Assembly (NCBI RefSeq): GCF_001883705.2
Contig: NZ_MDEQ02000031.1
Span: 20,196-84,195 of the forward strand
DNA from: Burkholderia catarinensis
Lineage (GTDB): Bacteria > Pseudomonadota > Gammaproteobacteria > Burkholderiales > Burkholderiaceae
Length of the DNA stretch: 64,000 nt
Reading direction: 5' to 3'
The notes below the pieces were generated by a model. The model did no database searches. It saw only the letters and a program-made list of their open reading frames with translations, and was not told the DNA's origin. Shown piece after piece: positions 39,798 through 49,310 of this stretch (positions are counted from its first letter, which is position 1; every line of letters begins with the position of its first letter). Made by a program: the position numbers and the translations under genes.

Positions 39798-42700
39798 GTG
39801 CAAGACAATAACGTACTGGTCACCGACCATCGCTATGCGCAAACCGCGCGTTTCTGGCGCGAAAGCCTTTCCCTGGTGACCGGCGTCTACCGGATCGCCA
39901 CGCACGCCCCGAGCCCGCAGCTGGGCCGTCTGCTGTCCCGCACGGTGCCGCTCACGCCCGCGTCGCTCGACCTGTTGCGGCGCATCGGCGACGGCGAGCT
40001 TGCCGAATTCGCCGTCACGGCCGCGGGCATTGCGTTCCTGCTCTGGAAGTACTTCCGGATCCCGGTCACGGTGCTCGGCACGCCGGGGCTTGCCGAGCAT
40101 CCGCCGGCCCGTGCCGCCACCATTCCGCTGATCATCGAGGTTCGTCCCGAGGAGCGCGTCGAGGACTACCTGTCGCGCGTGGCGGGAATCGTGGAAGACA
40201 GCTATGCCGAGCACCATTTCCCGCTGGAAACGCTCGTGCGCAACGAAAAGGACATGGCGCTCGCGCAGCTCACGAAGGTCTCGCTGGTGGACGATCGGGT
40301 GCACCACGCGCTGACCGGCCAGGACGACGACCTGCAGCTGCACCTGCGGCTGGCGCGCGGCGAGATCGAGATCCGCTATACCGGCGCCATCGAACCGCTC
40401 GTCATCGACGGTTTCGCAACGAGCCTCGGCGCGGTGCTGCAGGAATTCGAACACCTCGACAGGCCGGTCGGCGACATCGAAGCGATCCCGCCGGAAGAGC
40501 GTCGGCTGCTGGCCCTCTTCAACGAAACCGCGACGGCCGGACCCAGCCACTCCACGGTCGTCGACATGTTCGAAGCCCAGGTCGCGCGCACGCCGGCGGC
40601 ACCCGCGCTGGTCACCGACAGCTCGCTCACGACCTACGCCGACCTGAACGCCCGGGCCAACAGCCTGGCGGATCAGTTGGTCAGCCACTACGGCGTCGGG
40701 CCGGAATCGCTGGTCGGCATCATGCTCGACCGTTCCGAATGGATGATCGTCGCGATTCTCGGCGTCTTGAAGGCGGGGGCGGCGTTCGTTCCGCTGGACC
40801 CGGCGTATCCGGCCGAACGCATCAATCACATCCTCGGCGACACCGGCCTGTCGCTGCTGGTGACCCAATCGAGTCAACTGGCGCAGTGGTATGAATTCTC
40901 CGGCGTGACGCTGCTGCTGGATCAGGAACTTCCCGGCTGGACGCCGCTGCCGGACAATCCGCCGCGCCGCGCCGAGCCGGCGAACCTGGCTTACGTGATC
41001 TATACGTCCGGCTCGACCGGGCGACCGAAAGGCTGCCTGCTCGAACACCGGAACCTGGCCCACTACATTGCGTGGGCCGCCGGGTATTACTTCCCGGAAA
41101 GCACGACCGGCAGTTTCGGTCTGTACAGCTCGCTGTGCTTCGATTTCACGCTGACCAACCTCTTCTGCCCGCTGGTGCGCGGCAAATCGCTGCGCATCTA
41201 TCCGCAGTCGGAAAGCATCGACACCATCCTGGCCCGGATGTTCCAGCCCGGCAGCGGCGTCGACACCCTCAAGCTCACACCCACCCACATTCACCTGCTG
41301 GAATACATGAACCTGGCACGCTCCGGCGTGCGCAAGGTGATCGTCGGCGGCGAGGAACTGACGCCCCAGCACATCGCGACGCTGCGGAAGATCGATCCCG
41401 CGATCGAGATCTACAACGAGTACGGTCCCACCGAGGCGACGGTCGGCTGCATCGTGGAGCGCGTCGAGGACACGCCGCCTACGGTGCTGATCGGCCGGCC
41501 CATTGCCAACACGCGCGTGTACATGCTCGACGAAGCGCTGCGGCCGGTCCCGATCGGCGTACCGGGGGAAATCTGCATCGCCGGCGACGGCCTCGCGCGC
41601 GGCTACCACCAGCGGCCCGACGTCACCGCCGCGAAATTCGTCGAGCATCCGTTCGCCGGCGAAGCACGTATCTATCGCACCGGCGACATCGGCCGATGGC
41701 TGCCCGACGGACAGATCCAGTGCTACGGACGCGTCGACGACCAGGTCAAGATCCGCGGGCACCGTGTCGAACTCGGCGAGATCGAGGCCGCGCTCACCGC
41801 GCACGAGGATGTCGTCGGCGCAGCGGTCATGCTGCGCGAATCCGCTCATGGGGTGCGCAAGCTGGCGGCCTACGTCAAGGGTTCCGCGAGCCTGAGCGTG
41901 CCGGACCTCAGGGCCTTCCTGGCCGGGAAGCTGCCGGACTACATGGTCCCGTCCGACATTGTCCCGATCGCCGAATTTCCGCTCAACGCCAACGGCAAGC
42001 TGGATCGCCCGGCGCTCCTGGCCATGGAGCCCGCCGCCGCGCCCGACGCCGCCAGCCTCGACGCCACGCCGATCCAGCTCGAGCTGGTGCGCATCTGGCG
42101 CGAAGTGCTCGACAATCCGGCCGTCGATGTCACCGGCCGCTTCTTCGACTACGGCGGGGATTCGCTGCAGGCCATGCAGCTCGTCTCGCGGATCTGGAGT
42201 AGCTTCTCCGTCGAGATCGGCATCGACGCGATCTTCGAACTCCAGACCATCAGCGCGGTGTCCGACCTGATCGAAGCGTCGTCGCCCCGTGCCGGTTCGA
42301 TGGCCGGCAACATCCCGCCCCGCTCGCGCGCGAACGACCTGCCGCTGTCCTTTCCGCAGCAGCGCCTGTGGTTCCTCGCGCAACTGGAAGGCCCGTCGGC
42401 CACCTACAACATTTCGAGCGCGCTGCGTTTCGACGGCGATCTGGACATCGCGCGCCTGCGCGCCGCCGTGTCCGAAATCAGCCGGCGTCACGAGATCCTG
42501 CGCACCACGTTTCCCGCCGTCGACGGCCTCGGGGTTCAACGCATCGCCCCGCCGGCGCCGGTCGCGCTCGACGTCGTCGACGTCGCCAGCGAGTCCGACA
42601 CGCTCGCGCTGCTCGCCGAGGAAGCCGACCGCCCATTCGATCTCGCCGCCGGGCCGCTCCATCGTGTCGTGCTGTATCGCGTGCACGAGCGCCTGCACGT

Positions 42701-45700
42701 CTTCGGCATCACGATGCATCACATCATTTCCGATGCGTGGTCGTCAGGCATCCTCATCGGTGAACTGGCCGCGCTCTATGCCGGCCAGTCGCTGCCGGAA
42801 CTGGCCGTCCAGTACGCGGACTACGCCGCCTGGCAGCACGAACGCCTGGCGTCCGCCGACACGCATCGGGAACTGGCGCTCGTGAGCGCGGCGCTGGCGG
42901 ACGCGCCGGACCTGATCGAGCTGCCCACCGATCGCCCCCGGCCCGCCATCCAGCGTTTTCACGGTGCGGTTCTGCCGTTCCAGCTGAACGGCGAACGCGC
43001 CGACGGCCTGCGCGCGATCGCGCGCGCGTCCGGCACCAGCACGTACATGGTCGTGCTCGCCGCGTATGCGCTGCTCCTTTCGCGGTACAGCAACCAGCAA
43101 GACCTCGTCATCGGCTCCCCGATTGCCAATCGGCGTTCCAGCATGACCGAGCCGCTGATCGGCTTCTTCGCGAACATGCTCGCGCTGCGCGTGGACCTGT
43201 CGGGCAATCCGACCTTCGGCGAACTGCTGGCGCGCGTGAAGCGCGTCGCGCTGGACGGCTACAGTCGCCAGGAGATTCCGTTCGAGCAGGTGGTGGATTC
43301 ACTCAAGCTCGAACGCAACCTGAGCCGCACGCCGGTTTTCCAGGTCGTGTTCGCGTATGAGAAAGCGCAGCCCCATGCGGTGAACTTCCCCGGTCTCGTG
43401 GCCACGCCGGTGTCGGTGGAGACCCACACCGCCAAGTTCGACCTCACGCTCCATATCCAGGATGCCGACCACGGGCTCGCGGGCTCGCTGGAATACAACC
43501 TGGACCTGTTCGACGCCGCTACGATCGATCGCATGGCGGAACACTTCCGCACGCTCCTCGATGCCGTGGTCGCCGATCCGAACCGGCCGCTCAGCGCGCT
43601 TTCGTTGTCGAGCGATGCGGAGCGGGAGAGAGTGACCGTCGAATGGAACCGGACCGAGATGGATTTCGGTGACGCCGCCGTGCAACCGCTGCATCGGTTG
43701 TTGGAACAACAGGTCGAGCGCACGCCCGATGCCGTCGCCGCCGTCTATGACGACGTCGCGCTCACTTACGCCGAACTCAACCTGCGCGCCAACCGCCTCG
43801 CCCATCGCCTCATCGAACTCGGCGTCGCGCCCGATGCCCTCGTCGGCGTCGCGATGGAGCGCTCGCTCGACATGATCGTCGCGCTGCTCGCGATCCTCAA
43901 GGCCGGCGGTGCTTATGTCCCCGTCGACCCCGAGTACCCCGCCGAGCGCGTACGCTTCATGATCGACAACGCGCAGTTGCGCTGGCTCCTCACCCAGCAG
44001 CATCTGCTTGACGCGCTGCCCGACTCCGACGCCCGCGTGATCGTCGTCGATCGCGACACGCTCGAGCTCGACGCCGCGCCTTCGTCCAACCCCACGCCTG
44101 TGCTGAGCGGCGAGAACCTCGCCTACATGATCTACACCTCCGGCTCGACCGGCAGGCCCAAAGGCGCGCTCAATACCCATCGCGCCATCACCAACCGCAT
44201 CCTGTGGATGCAACACGCCTACACGCTCGGCGCGGACGATGCCGTCCTGCAGAAGACTCCGTTCAGCTTCGACGTGTCGGTCTGGGAATTCTTCTGGCCG
44301 CTCGTCACCGGCGCGCGCCTCGTGTTCGCCCGGCCCGGCGGCCAGCGCGAGACCGACTACCTGGTCGAACTCATCGAGCGCGAACGGATCACCACGGTCC
44401 ATTTCGTGCCCTCCATGCTGCGCGCTTTTCTCGACCATCCGGACCTCGACGCGCACTGCGCATCGCTGCGCCGCGTCGTCTGCAGCGGCGAGGCCCTGCC
44501 TTACGACCTGCAGCAGCGTTGCCTCGCGAGCCTGGACGTCAAGCTGTTCAATCTCTACGGCCCCACCGAGGCCGCCGTCGACGTGACCGCATGGGAATGC
44601 CGGTGCGACGACCCTCACCGCATCGTGCCGATCGGCCGGCCCATCGCCAACACCCGCCTCTATATCGTGGACACGCAGCTGCAGCCCGTGCCGGTCGGCG
44701 TGGCCGGCGAACTGCTGATCGGCGGCACGCCGGTCGGGCGCGGCTACCATGGCGAGCCCGAACTGAGCGCCGAGAAGTTCATCGTCGATCCGTTCTCCGC
44801 CGACCCGCACGCGCGCCTCTATCGCACCGGCGATCTCGCGCGCTATCGGACCGACGGCAACATCGAGTTCCTCGGCCGCATCGACCACCAGATCAAGCTG
44901 CGTGGCCTGCGTATCGAACCCGGTGAAATCGAGGCGGCGCTGCGCGAGCATCCGTCGGTCGACGACTGTGTCGTGATCGCGAAAACCGACGGCGCCCGGA
45001 CGTTCCTGATCGCCTATGTCGCGACCGCATCGCCTGACCTCGCCGATCTTCGCGGCTATCTGAGCGGCAAGCTTGCGGACTACATGGTGCCGTCGAAGTT
45101 CGTCGCGCTCGAATCCCTGCCGATGCTGCCCAACGGCAAGATCAACCGCAAGGCGCTGCCCGTCCCGGCGGACACGGTCGACGCGGCCCAGCCGCACGCG
45201 CCGGCCGTCACGCCCCGGGAAATCCTGCTGGCGTCGATCTGGCAGGACGTGCTGCAACTGCCCTCCATCGGCATCCACGACAATTTCTTCGAGCTTGGCG
45301 GCGACTCCATCCTGAGCATCCAGGTGATCTCGCGCGCCAATCGGGCGGGACTTCGCGTGACGGCGAAACAGCTGTTCCAGTATCAGACGATCGCGCAGCT
45401 GGCCGCTGCGCCTGAAGAACGGGCAGCGCATGCGCCGAGCGTCAGCCCGCTGGGCGACGCGCCGCTCACGCCGGTCCAGCACTGGTTCTTCGAACAGGAG
45501 ATCGATGCGCCGTCGCACTACAATCAAACGGTCCTGATCCAGGTGCCGTCGGATATCGACGCGCCGAGGCTCGCCGACGCGTTCCGGCAAGTCTACGAAC
45601 ATCACGATGCGTTGCGCCTGCGTTTCTCGCGCAGCGCGGGCCGCTGGACGCAAGAAATCGTCGCCGCCGGCGAGATGCCGGCGCTCTTCGCGAAGCAGGT

Positions 45701-48700
45701 GCTGGCAGGCGACGCCGGCGAGCGCATCGCGGCGATGCGCGCTGCCGCCGCGGAAGCGGAACGCGGGATCGACATCACGCATGGCCCGTTGCTCGCGGCC
45801 CGGCTTTTCTGCTTTGCCGACGAGCCGCTCGCCCGCCTGTTCGTGTCGATTCATCACCTCGCGGTGGACGGCGTGTCATGGCGCGTGCTCCTCGAGGACC
45901 TGCATGCCGCCTACCACGGCCAGCCGTTGTCCGAGAAGACGGCTTCGTTCCGCGAATGGGCGTTGCACCTGCAGCAACTGGCCCGGTCGCCCGCCATCGG
46001 CGACGAAGCCCCACTGTGGCAAGCTCTCCTGTCGCAGGACGTCGAGCCCATGCCGGTCGATTATCCGGCCGCGGGCGCGGCCAATAAAGCGGCCAACAAC
46101 GCGGTCGGCGACGCGGCATCCGTTTCATTCGAGCTGGACGAAGCCGACACTGCGGCGTTGCTGCGTCGGCTGCCACGGGCCTACGACACCCGCATCAACG
46201 ATGTCCTGCTCGTCGCGCTCGCGCAAGCGTGCAGCATGGTCACCGGCAACGCCCGCACCCGGATCGATCTCGAAAGTCACGGCCGCCACGTGTCGGATGC
46301 GCCGATCGACGTCACCCGAACGGTGGGCTGGTTCACCTCCATCTACCCGATCGTGCTCGAGGCCGACGCGATGCACACGCCGGAGGAAGCGCTGCGTGCC
46401 GGGCAGCAACAGCTGCGCCGGATTCCGGCCGAAGGCCTCGGTTATTCGCTGCTCCGCTACCTGAGCCCCGACGACGCCGTGCGCGACAGCCTCGCCGCGC
46501 TGCCGAATGCCGATATCCTCTTCAACTATCACGGGCAGCTCGATACCGTGTTGCAGCAATCCGATGGCTGGCGCCCGGCGGCCGAAGACCTCGGTTCGCT
46601 GCGCGCCGAGCGGTCCCAGCGCACCCATGCGTTCGAGATCGTCGCCGCCGTTTCCGACGGCAAGCTTCAGGTGGACTGGCGCTACGGCGAGCGGCTCCAC
46701 CAGCGGCAAACGGTCGAAAATCTGGCCGCGCACTTCAAGGACCGGTTGCTCGACTTCGTGGCGTCGGTTCCCGACACCGCGTGGGACGACATCGAAGACA
46801 GCTACCCGCTCTCTTCGCTGCAGCAGGGCATTCTGTTCCATTCGCTGTACGAACTGGATCCTGCCGCCTATTTCCAGCAGTTCAGCTTCGTCGTCAGCGG
46901 CCCGCTCCAGGTGCCGGCGCTCCGGCAAGCCTGGGCCAACGCGCTTGCGCGCCACGCCGTATTGCGCACCGCGTTCGCGTGGGCCAATCGCGATCATCCC
47001 GTCCAGACCGTCCTGCACACGGTCGACCTGCCGTGGACGTTCCTCGACTGGCGACACCGCGATGCGTCCCGCCGCGCGCAGGACTTCGATGCCTTCCTCG
47101 CCGACGACCGGCGGCGCGGCTTCGATCTGCATCGGGCGCCGTTGTTCCGCTGCACGCTGATTCAGGAAGCGGAGGCGCGCCATCGCTTCTGCTGGAGCGC
47201 GCACCACATCATTCTCGACGGCTGGAGCACCGCCACCCTGATGAAGGAAGTGTTCGACGATTACCTGTCGCTCGCCCGCACCGGCCTGCCCGCGGTCGCA
47301 TCGTCGGCGCCGGGATACCGCAGGTACATCGACTGGCTCGCGCGTCATCCTCGTTCGGCCGACGAAACCTGGTGGCGTGCCGAGCTGGCCGGGTTCCATG
47401 CCGCCACGCCGATCGCGGCCAATCCGGCCCGGCAGATCGCCGGCGATGCCGCGCGGCAGGACAAGCTCAGGACCCAGCAATTCCTGCTGGACGAGGCCCT
47501 GACCACTCGGCTGCAAGCGCTCATGCGCACCCATCGCCTCACCCTCAACGTGCTGATACGCGCGGTCTGGGCCTTGGTGCTGCGGCGCCACGCCAGGACG
47601 GACGACGTCGTCTTCGGCGTTACCGTGTCCGGTCGCCCGCCGCAGCTCGACGGCGTCGAGTCGATCGTGGGGCTGTTCATCAACACGCTGCCGTTTCGCG
47701 TGCGTATCGCGCCGGAGCGCCCCTTCATCGACTGGCTGGCGGCGGTCCACGCAGCCCAGACGGCGATGGAGCCGCATTCGTACAGTTCGCTGGTCGATAT
47801 CCGGTCATGGAGCGAACTGCCCGCCCGCGACAGCCTGTTCGACAGCTTGCTGGTGTTCGAGAACTTCCCGGTTGCCGCCGCTCCCGATCTCGGGCCGGAC
47901 GGCATCGAGATCCTCGACACCCGCGCGTTCGCGGAATCGAATTACCCGCTGACCCTGACCGTGCACCCGGATAACCGCCTCGCCTTCCATATCACGCACG
48001 ATGCACACCGCGTCGCCCCCGACGTGGTGCGGCAGATGCTGGGCACCCTCCGCGCGTTGCTGGAACGATTCGCCGACGACCCGGCCCAGCTGACCGGCCA
48101 GCTTGCCGATGCGTCGGCGCCGGCCGCCGGCGGCCAGCCGGGCGCGCCGCGCGGCGCGGCCGCCCCTGCCGTCGAACCCGCCGCCGGTGCGGCCACGACG
48201 GCCCGCGCCGTCGCGCCGACGGCGGACGAAAGCACGTTGCTGGCGATCTGGCAGCGGATCTTCAAAAGAGACGACATCAAGGTCAGCGACAACTATTTCG
48301 ACCTCGGCGGACACTCGATCATCGCGATCCAGTTGATGGCCAATGTCGAGAAGGCGTTCGATCGCCGGCTGCCCATTTCCTGTCTCTTCGAGAATCCGAC
48401 GATCGAGAAACTGGCGGCGGCACTGGCCACGCAAGCGCCGTCCGCCCCTGCCGGCGAGCTCGTGACGATCCGGGAAGGCGGCCCTGCCGCGCCGCTGTTC
48501 CTCCTGCCGGGCGCCGGCGGGAACGTGGTCTACTTCCACCCGCTCGCGAACCACCTGAACGAGGCCCACGCGGTGCTCGGCCTGGAAGCGCTCGGCCTCG
48601 ATGGATCCTGCCTGCCGCTCACCCGCGTGGAAGACATCGCGGCCCGCCATATCGAACGCATCTGGCCGCTGGTGGGCGCGGGGCCGTACTACCTGGCGGG

Positions 48701-49310
48701 CCACTCGTTCGGCGCGCAGGTGGGGCTCGAAATGAGCCGGCAGCTCGTCGCCAAGGGCGCCGTCGTGAAGCTGCTGGCGATCTTCGACGCTTCCGCCCCC
48801 ATCGACAGCCCGGCCGCAACCTACTGGCAAGACTGGGACGACACCGACTGGCTGGTCGCGATCGCCCACGAAATCGGCACCTTCCTCGGCACCGACCTCG
48901 AGGTGACGCGAGCAGACCTCGTCCCGCTCGACCCCGACGGCCAGGCCGGCCTGATCCTCGACAGGATCGGCGACCGCGGCAACTGGTTCGCGGACGCCGG
49001 ATCCGACCGCGTGCGCGCGTATCTGCGTGTCTATCAGGCCAACTTCAAATCGCGCTACGCGCCGCAGGCCACCCCGCTGCCCGTGCCGATCGCGTTGTTC
49101 CGCAGCACCGAGCGGGATCCCGGCGACTACGATCCGTCGCCCGAGATCGCGCAGCTCCGCCTGGACCCGACCTGGGGCTGGTCCCGCTTCTCGGCGCTGC
49201 CCGTCGAGGTGATGGACATACCCGGCGACCACCTGACGATGCTGCTCGATCCGCACGCCGGCGTTCTCGCTACCCACGTCAATCAGTTTCTGGAAAAAAA
49301 GCCCTCATGA
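39798..49310 (+). CDS. ocfD: Terminal NRPS: half C-A(Asn)-T-C-A(Ser)-T-E-C-T-TE, OcfD-like
   Basis: 3170 residues from a GTG with AAGGAG 6-7 bases upstream. It opens with a half C domain lacking HHxxxDG. A1 has pocket residues D-F-T-K-I-G-E-V-G, close to Asn codes; T Ser789. Module 2: C (H974/H975/D979), A2 with D-V-W-H-V-S-L-V-D (Ser), T Ser1837, E (H2019/H2020/D2024). Module 3: C (H2469/H2470/D2474), then an Ala/Pro-rich linker (about 2772-2810) in place of an A domain, T (GGHSI, Ser2840) and a thioesterase (GHSFG, Ser2970; D2997; H3145). The last residue must therefore be loaded onto T by an A domain acting in trans, as in the SyrE/SyrB1 system of syringomycin. The TE would release and cyclise the peptide. 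The stop overlaps the next ATG. The symbol is assigned from recalled gene order. Confidence 0.9.
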   Translation: MQDNNVLVTDHRYAQTARFWRESLSLVTGVYRIATHAPSPQLGRLLSRTVPLTPASLDLLRRIGDGELAEFAVTAAGIAFLLWKYFRIPVTVLGTPGLAEHPPARAATIPLIIEVRPEERVEDYLSRVAGIVEDSYAEHHFPLETLVRNEKDMALAQLTKVSLVDDRVHHALTGQDDDLQLHLRLARGEIEIRYTGAIEPLVIDGFATSLGAVLQEFEHLDRPVGDIEAIPPEERRLLALFNETATAGPSHSTVVDMFEAQVARTPAAPALVTDSSLTTYADLNARANSLADQLVSHYGVGPESLVGIMLDRSEWMIVAILGVLKAGAAFVPLDPAYPAERINHILGDTGLSLLVTQSSQLAQWYEFSGVTLLLDQELPGWTPLPDNPPRRAEPANLAYVIYTSGSTGRPKGCLLEHRNLAHYIAWAAGYYFPESTTGSFGLYSSLCFDFTLTNLFCPLVRGKSLRIYPQSESIDTILARMFQPGSGVDTLKLTPTHIHLLEYMNLARSGVRKVIVGGEELTPQHIATLRKIDPAIEIYNEYGPTEATVGCIVERVEDTPPTVLIGRPIANTRVYMLDEALRPVPIGVPGEICIAGDGLARGYHQRPDVTAAKFVEHPFAGEARIYRTGDIGRWLPDGQIQCYGRVDDQVKIRGHRVELGEIEAALTAHEDVVGAAVMLRESAHGVRKLAAYVKGSASLSVPDLRAFLAGKLPDYMVPSDIVPIAEFPLNANGKLDRPALLAMEPAAAPDAASLDATPIQLELVRIWREVLDNPAVDVTGRFFDYGGDSLQAMQLVSRIWSSFSVEIGIDAIFELQTISAVSDLIEASSPRAGSMAGNIPPRSRANDLPLSFPQQRLWFLAQLEGPSATYNISSALRFDGDLDIARLRAAVSEISRRHEILRTTFPAVDGLGVQRIAPPAPVALDVVDVASESDTLALLAEEADRPFDLAAGPLHRVVLYRVHERLHVFGITMHHIISDAWSSGILIGELAALYAGQSLPELAVQYADYAAWQHERLASADTHRELALVSAALADAPDLIELPTDRPRPAIQRFHGAVLPFQLNGERADGLRAIARASGTSTYMVVLAAYALLLSRYSNQQDLVIGSPIANRRSSMTEPLIGFFANMLALRVDLSGNPTFGELLARVKRVALDGYSRQEIPFEQVVDSLKLERNLSRTPVFQVVFAYEKAQPHAVNFPGLVATPVSVETHTAKFDLTLHIQDADHGLAGSLEYNLDLFDAATIDRMAEHFRTLLDAVVADPNRPLSALSLSSDAERERVTVEWNRTEMDFGDAAVQPLHRLLEQQVERTPDAVAAVYDDVALTYAELNLRANRLAHRLIELGVAPDALVGVAMERSLDMIVALLAILKAGGAYVPVDPEYPAERVRFMIDNAQLRWLLTQQHLLDALPDSDARVIVVDRDTLELDAAPSSNPTPVLSGENLAYMIYTSGSTGRPKGALNTHRAITNRILWMQHAYTLGADDAVLQKTPFSFDVSVWEFFWPLVTGARLVFARPGGQRETDYLVELIERERITTVHFVPSMLRAFLDHPDLDAHCASLRRVVCSGEALPYDLQQRCLASLDVKLFNLYGPTEAAVDVTAWECRCDDPHRIVPIGRPIANTRLYIVDTQLQPVPVGVAGELLIGGTPVGRGYHGEPELSAEKFIVDPFSADPHARLYRTGDLARYRTDGNIEFLGRIDHQIKLRGLRIEPGEIEAALREHPSVDDCVVIAKTDGARTFLIAYVATASPDLADLRGYLSGKLADYMVPSKFVALESLPMLPNGKINRKALPVPADTVDAAQPHAPAVTPREILLASIWQDVLQLPSIGIHDNFFELGGDSILSIQVISRANRAGLRVTAKQLFQYQTIAQLAAAPEERAAHAPSVSPLGDAPLTPVQHWFFEQEIDAPSHYNQTVLIQVPSDIDAPRLADAFRQVYEHHDALRLRFSRSAGRWTQEIVAAGEMPALFAKQVLAGDAGERIAAMRAAAAEAERGIDITHGPLLAARLFCFADEPLARLFVSIHHLAVDGVSWRVLLEDLHAAYHGQPLSEKTASFREWALHLQQLARSPAIGDEAPLWQALLSQDVEPMPVDYPAAGAANKAANNAVGDAASVSFELDEADTAALLRRLPRAYDTRINDVLLVALAQACSMVTGNARTRIDLESHGRHVSDAPIDVTRTVGWFTSIYPIVLEADAMHTPEEALRAGQQQLRRIPAEGLGYSLLRYLSPDDAVRDSLAALPNADILFNYHGQLDTVLQQSDGWRPAAEDLGSLRAERSQRTHAFEIVAAVSDGKLQVDWRYGERLHQRQTVENLAAHFKDRLLDFVASVPDTAWDDIEDSYPLSSLQQGILFHSLYELDPAAYFQQFSFVVSGPLQVPALRQAWANALARHAVLRTAFAWANRDHPVQTVLHTVDLPWTFLDWRHRDASRRAQDFDAFLADDRRRGFDLHRAPLFRCTLIQEAEARHRFCWSAHHIILDGWSTATLMKEVFDDYLSLARTGLPAVASSAPGYRRYIDWLARHPRSADETWWRAELAGFHAATPIAANPARQIAGDAARQDKLRTQQFLLDEALTTRLQALMRTHRLTLNVLIRAVWALVLRRHARTDDVVFGVTVSGRPPQLDGVESIVGLFINTLPFRVRIAPERPFIDWLAAVHAAQTAMEPHSYSSLVDIRSWSELPARDSLFDSLLVFENFPVAAAPDLGPDGIEILDTRAFAESNYPLTLTVHPDNRLAFHITHDAHRVAPDVVRQMLGTLRALLERFADDPAQLTGQLADASAPAAGGQPGAPRGAAAPAVEPAAGAATTARAVAPTADESTLLAIWQRIFKRDDIKVSDNYFDLGGHSIIAIQLMANVEKAFDRRLPISCLFENPTIEKLAAALATQAPSAPAGELVTIREGGPAAPLFLLPGAGGNVVYFHPLANHLNEAHAVLGLEALGLDGSCLPLTRVEDIAARHIERIWPLVGAGPYYLAGHSFGAQVGLEMSRQLVAKGAVVKLLAIFDASAPIDSPAATYWQDWDDTDWLVAIAHEIGTFLGTDLEVTRADLVPLDPDGQAGLILDRIGDRGNWFADAGSDRVRAYLRVYQANFKSRYAPQATPLPVPIALFRSTERDPGDYDPSPEIAQLRLDPTWGWSRFSALPVEVMDIPGDHLTMLLDPHAGVLATHVNQFLEKKPS
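43634..44942 (+). repeat. Copy 2 of the 1309-base near-identical Ser A-domain segment
   Basis: Gap-free counterpart, within ocfD module 2, of 21858-23166 in ocfH. Both copies carry the same serine pocket residues. See copy 1. Confidence 0.85.

Noticed and set aside
34878..42722. Very long open frame on the minus strand opposite ocfE/ocfD
   Set aside because: It is an antisense shadow caused by the GC-rich codon pattern of the NRPS genes; the translation is Arg/Val/Asp-rich without any domain.
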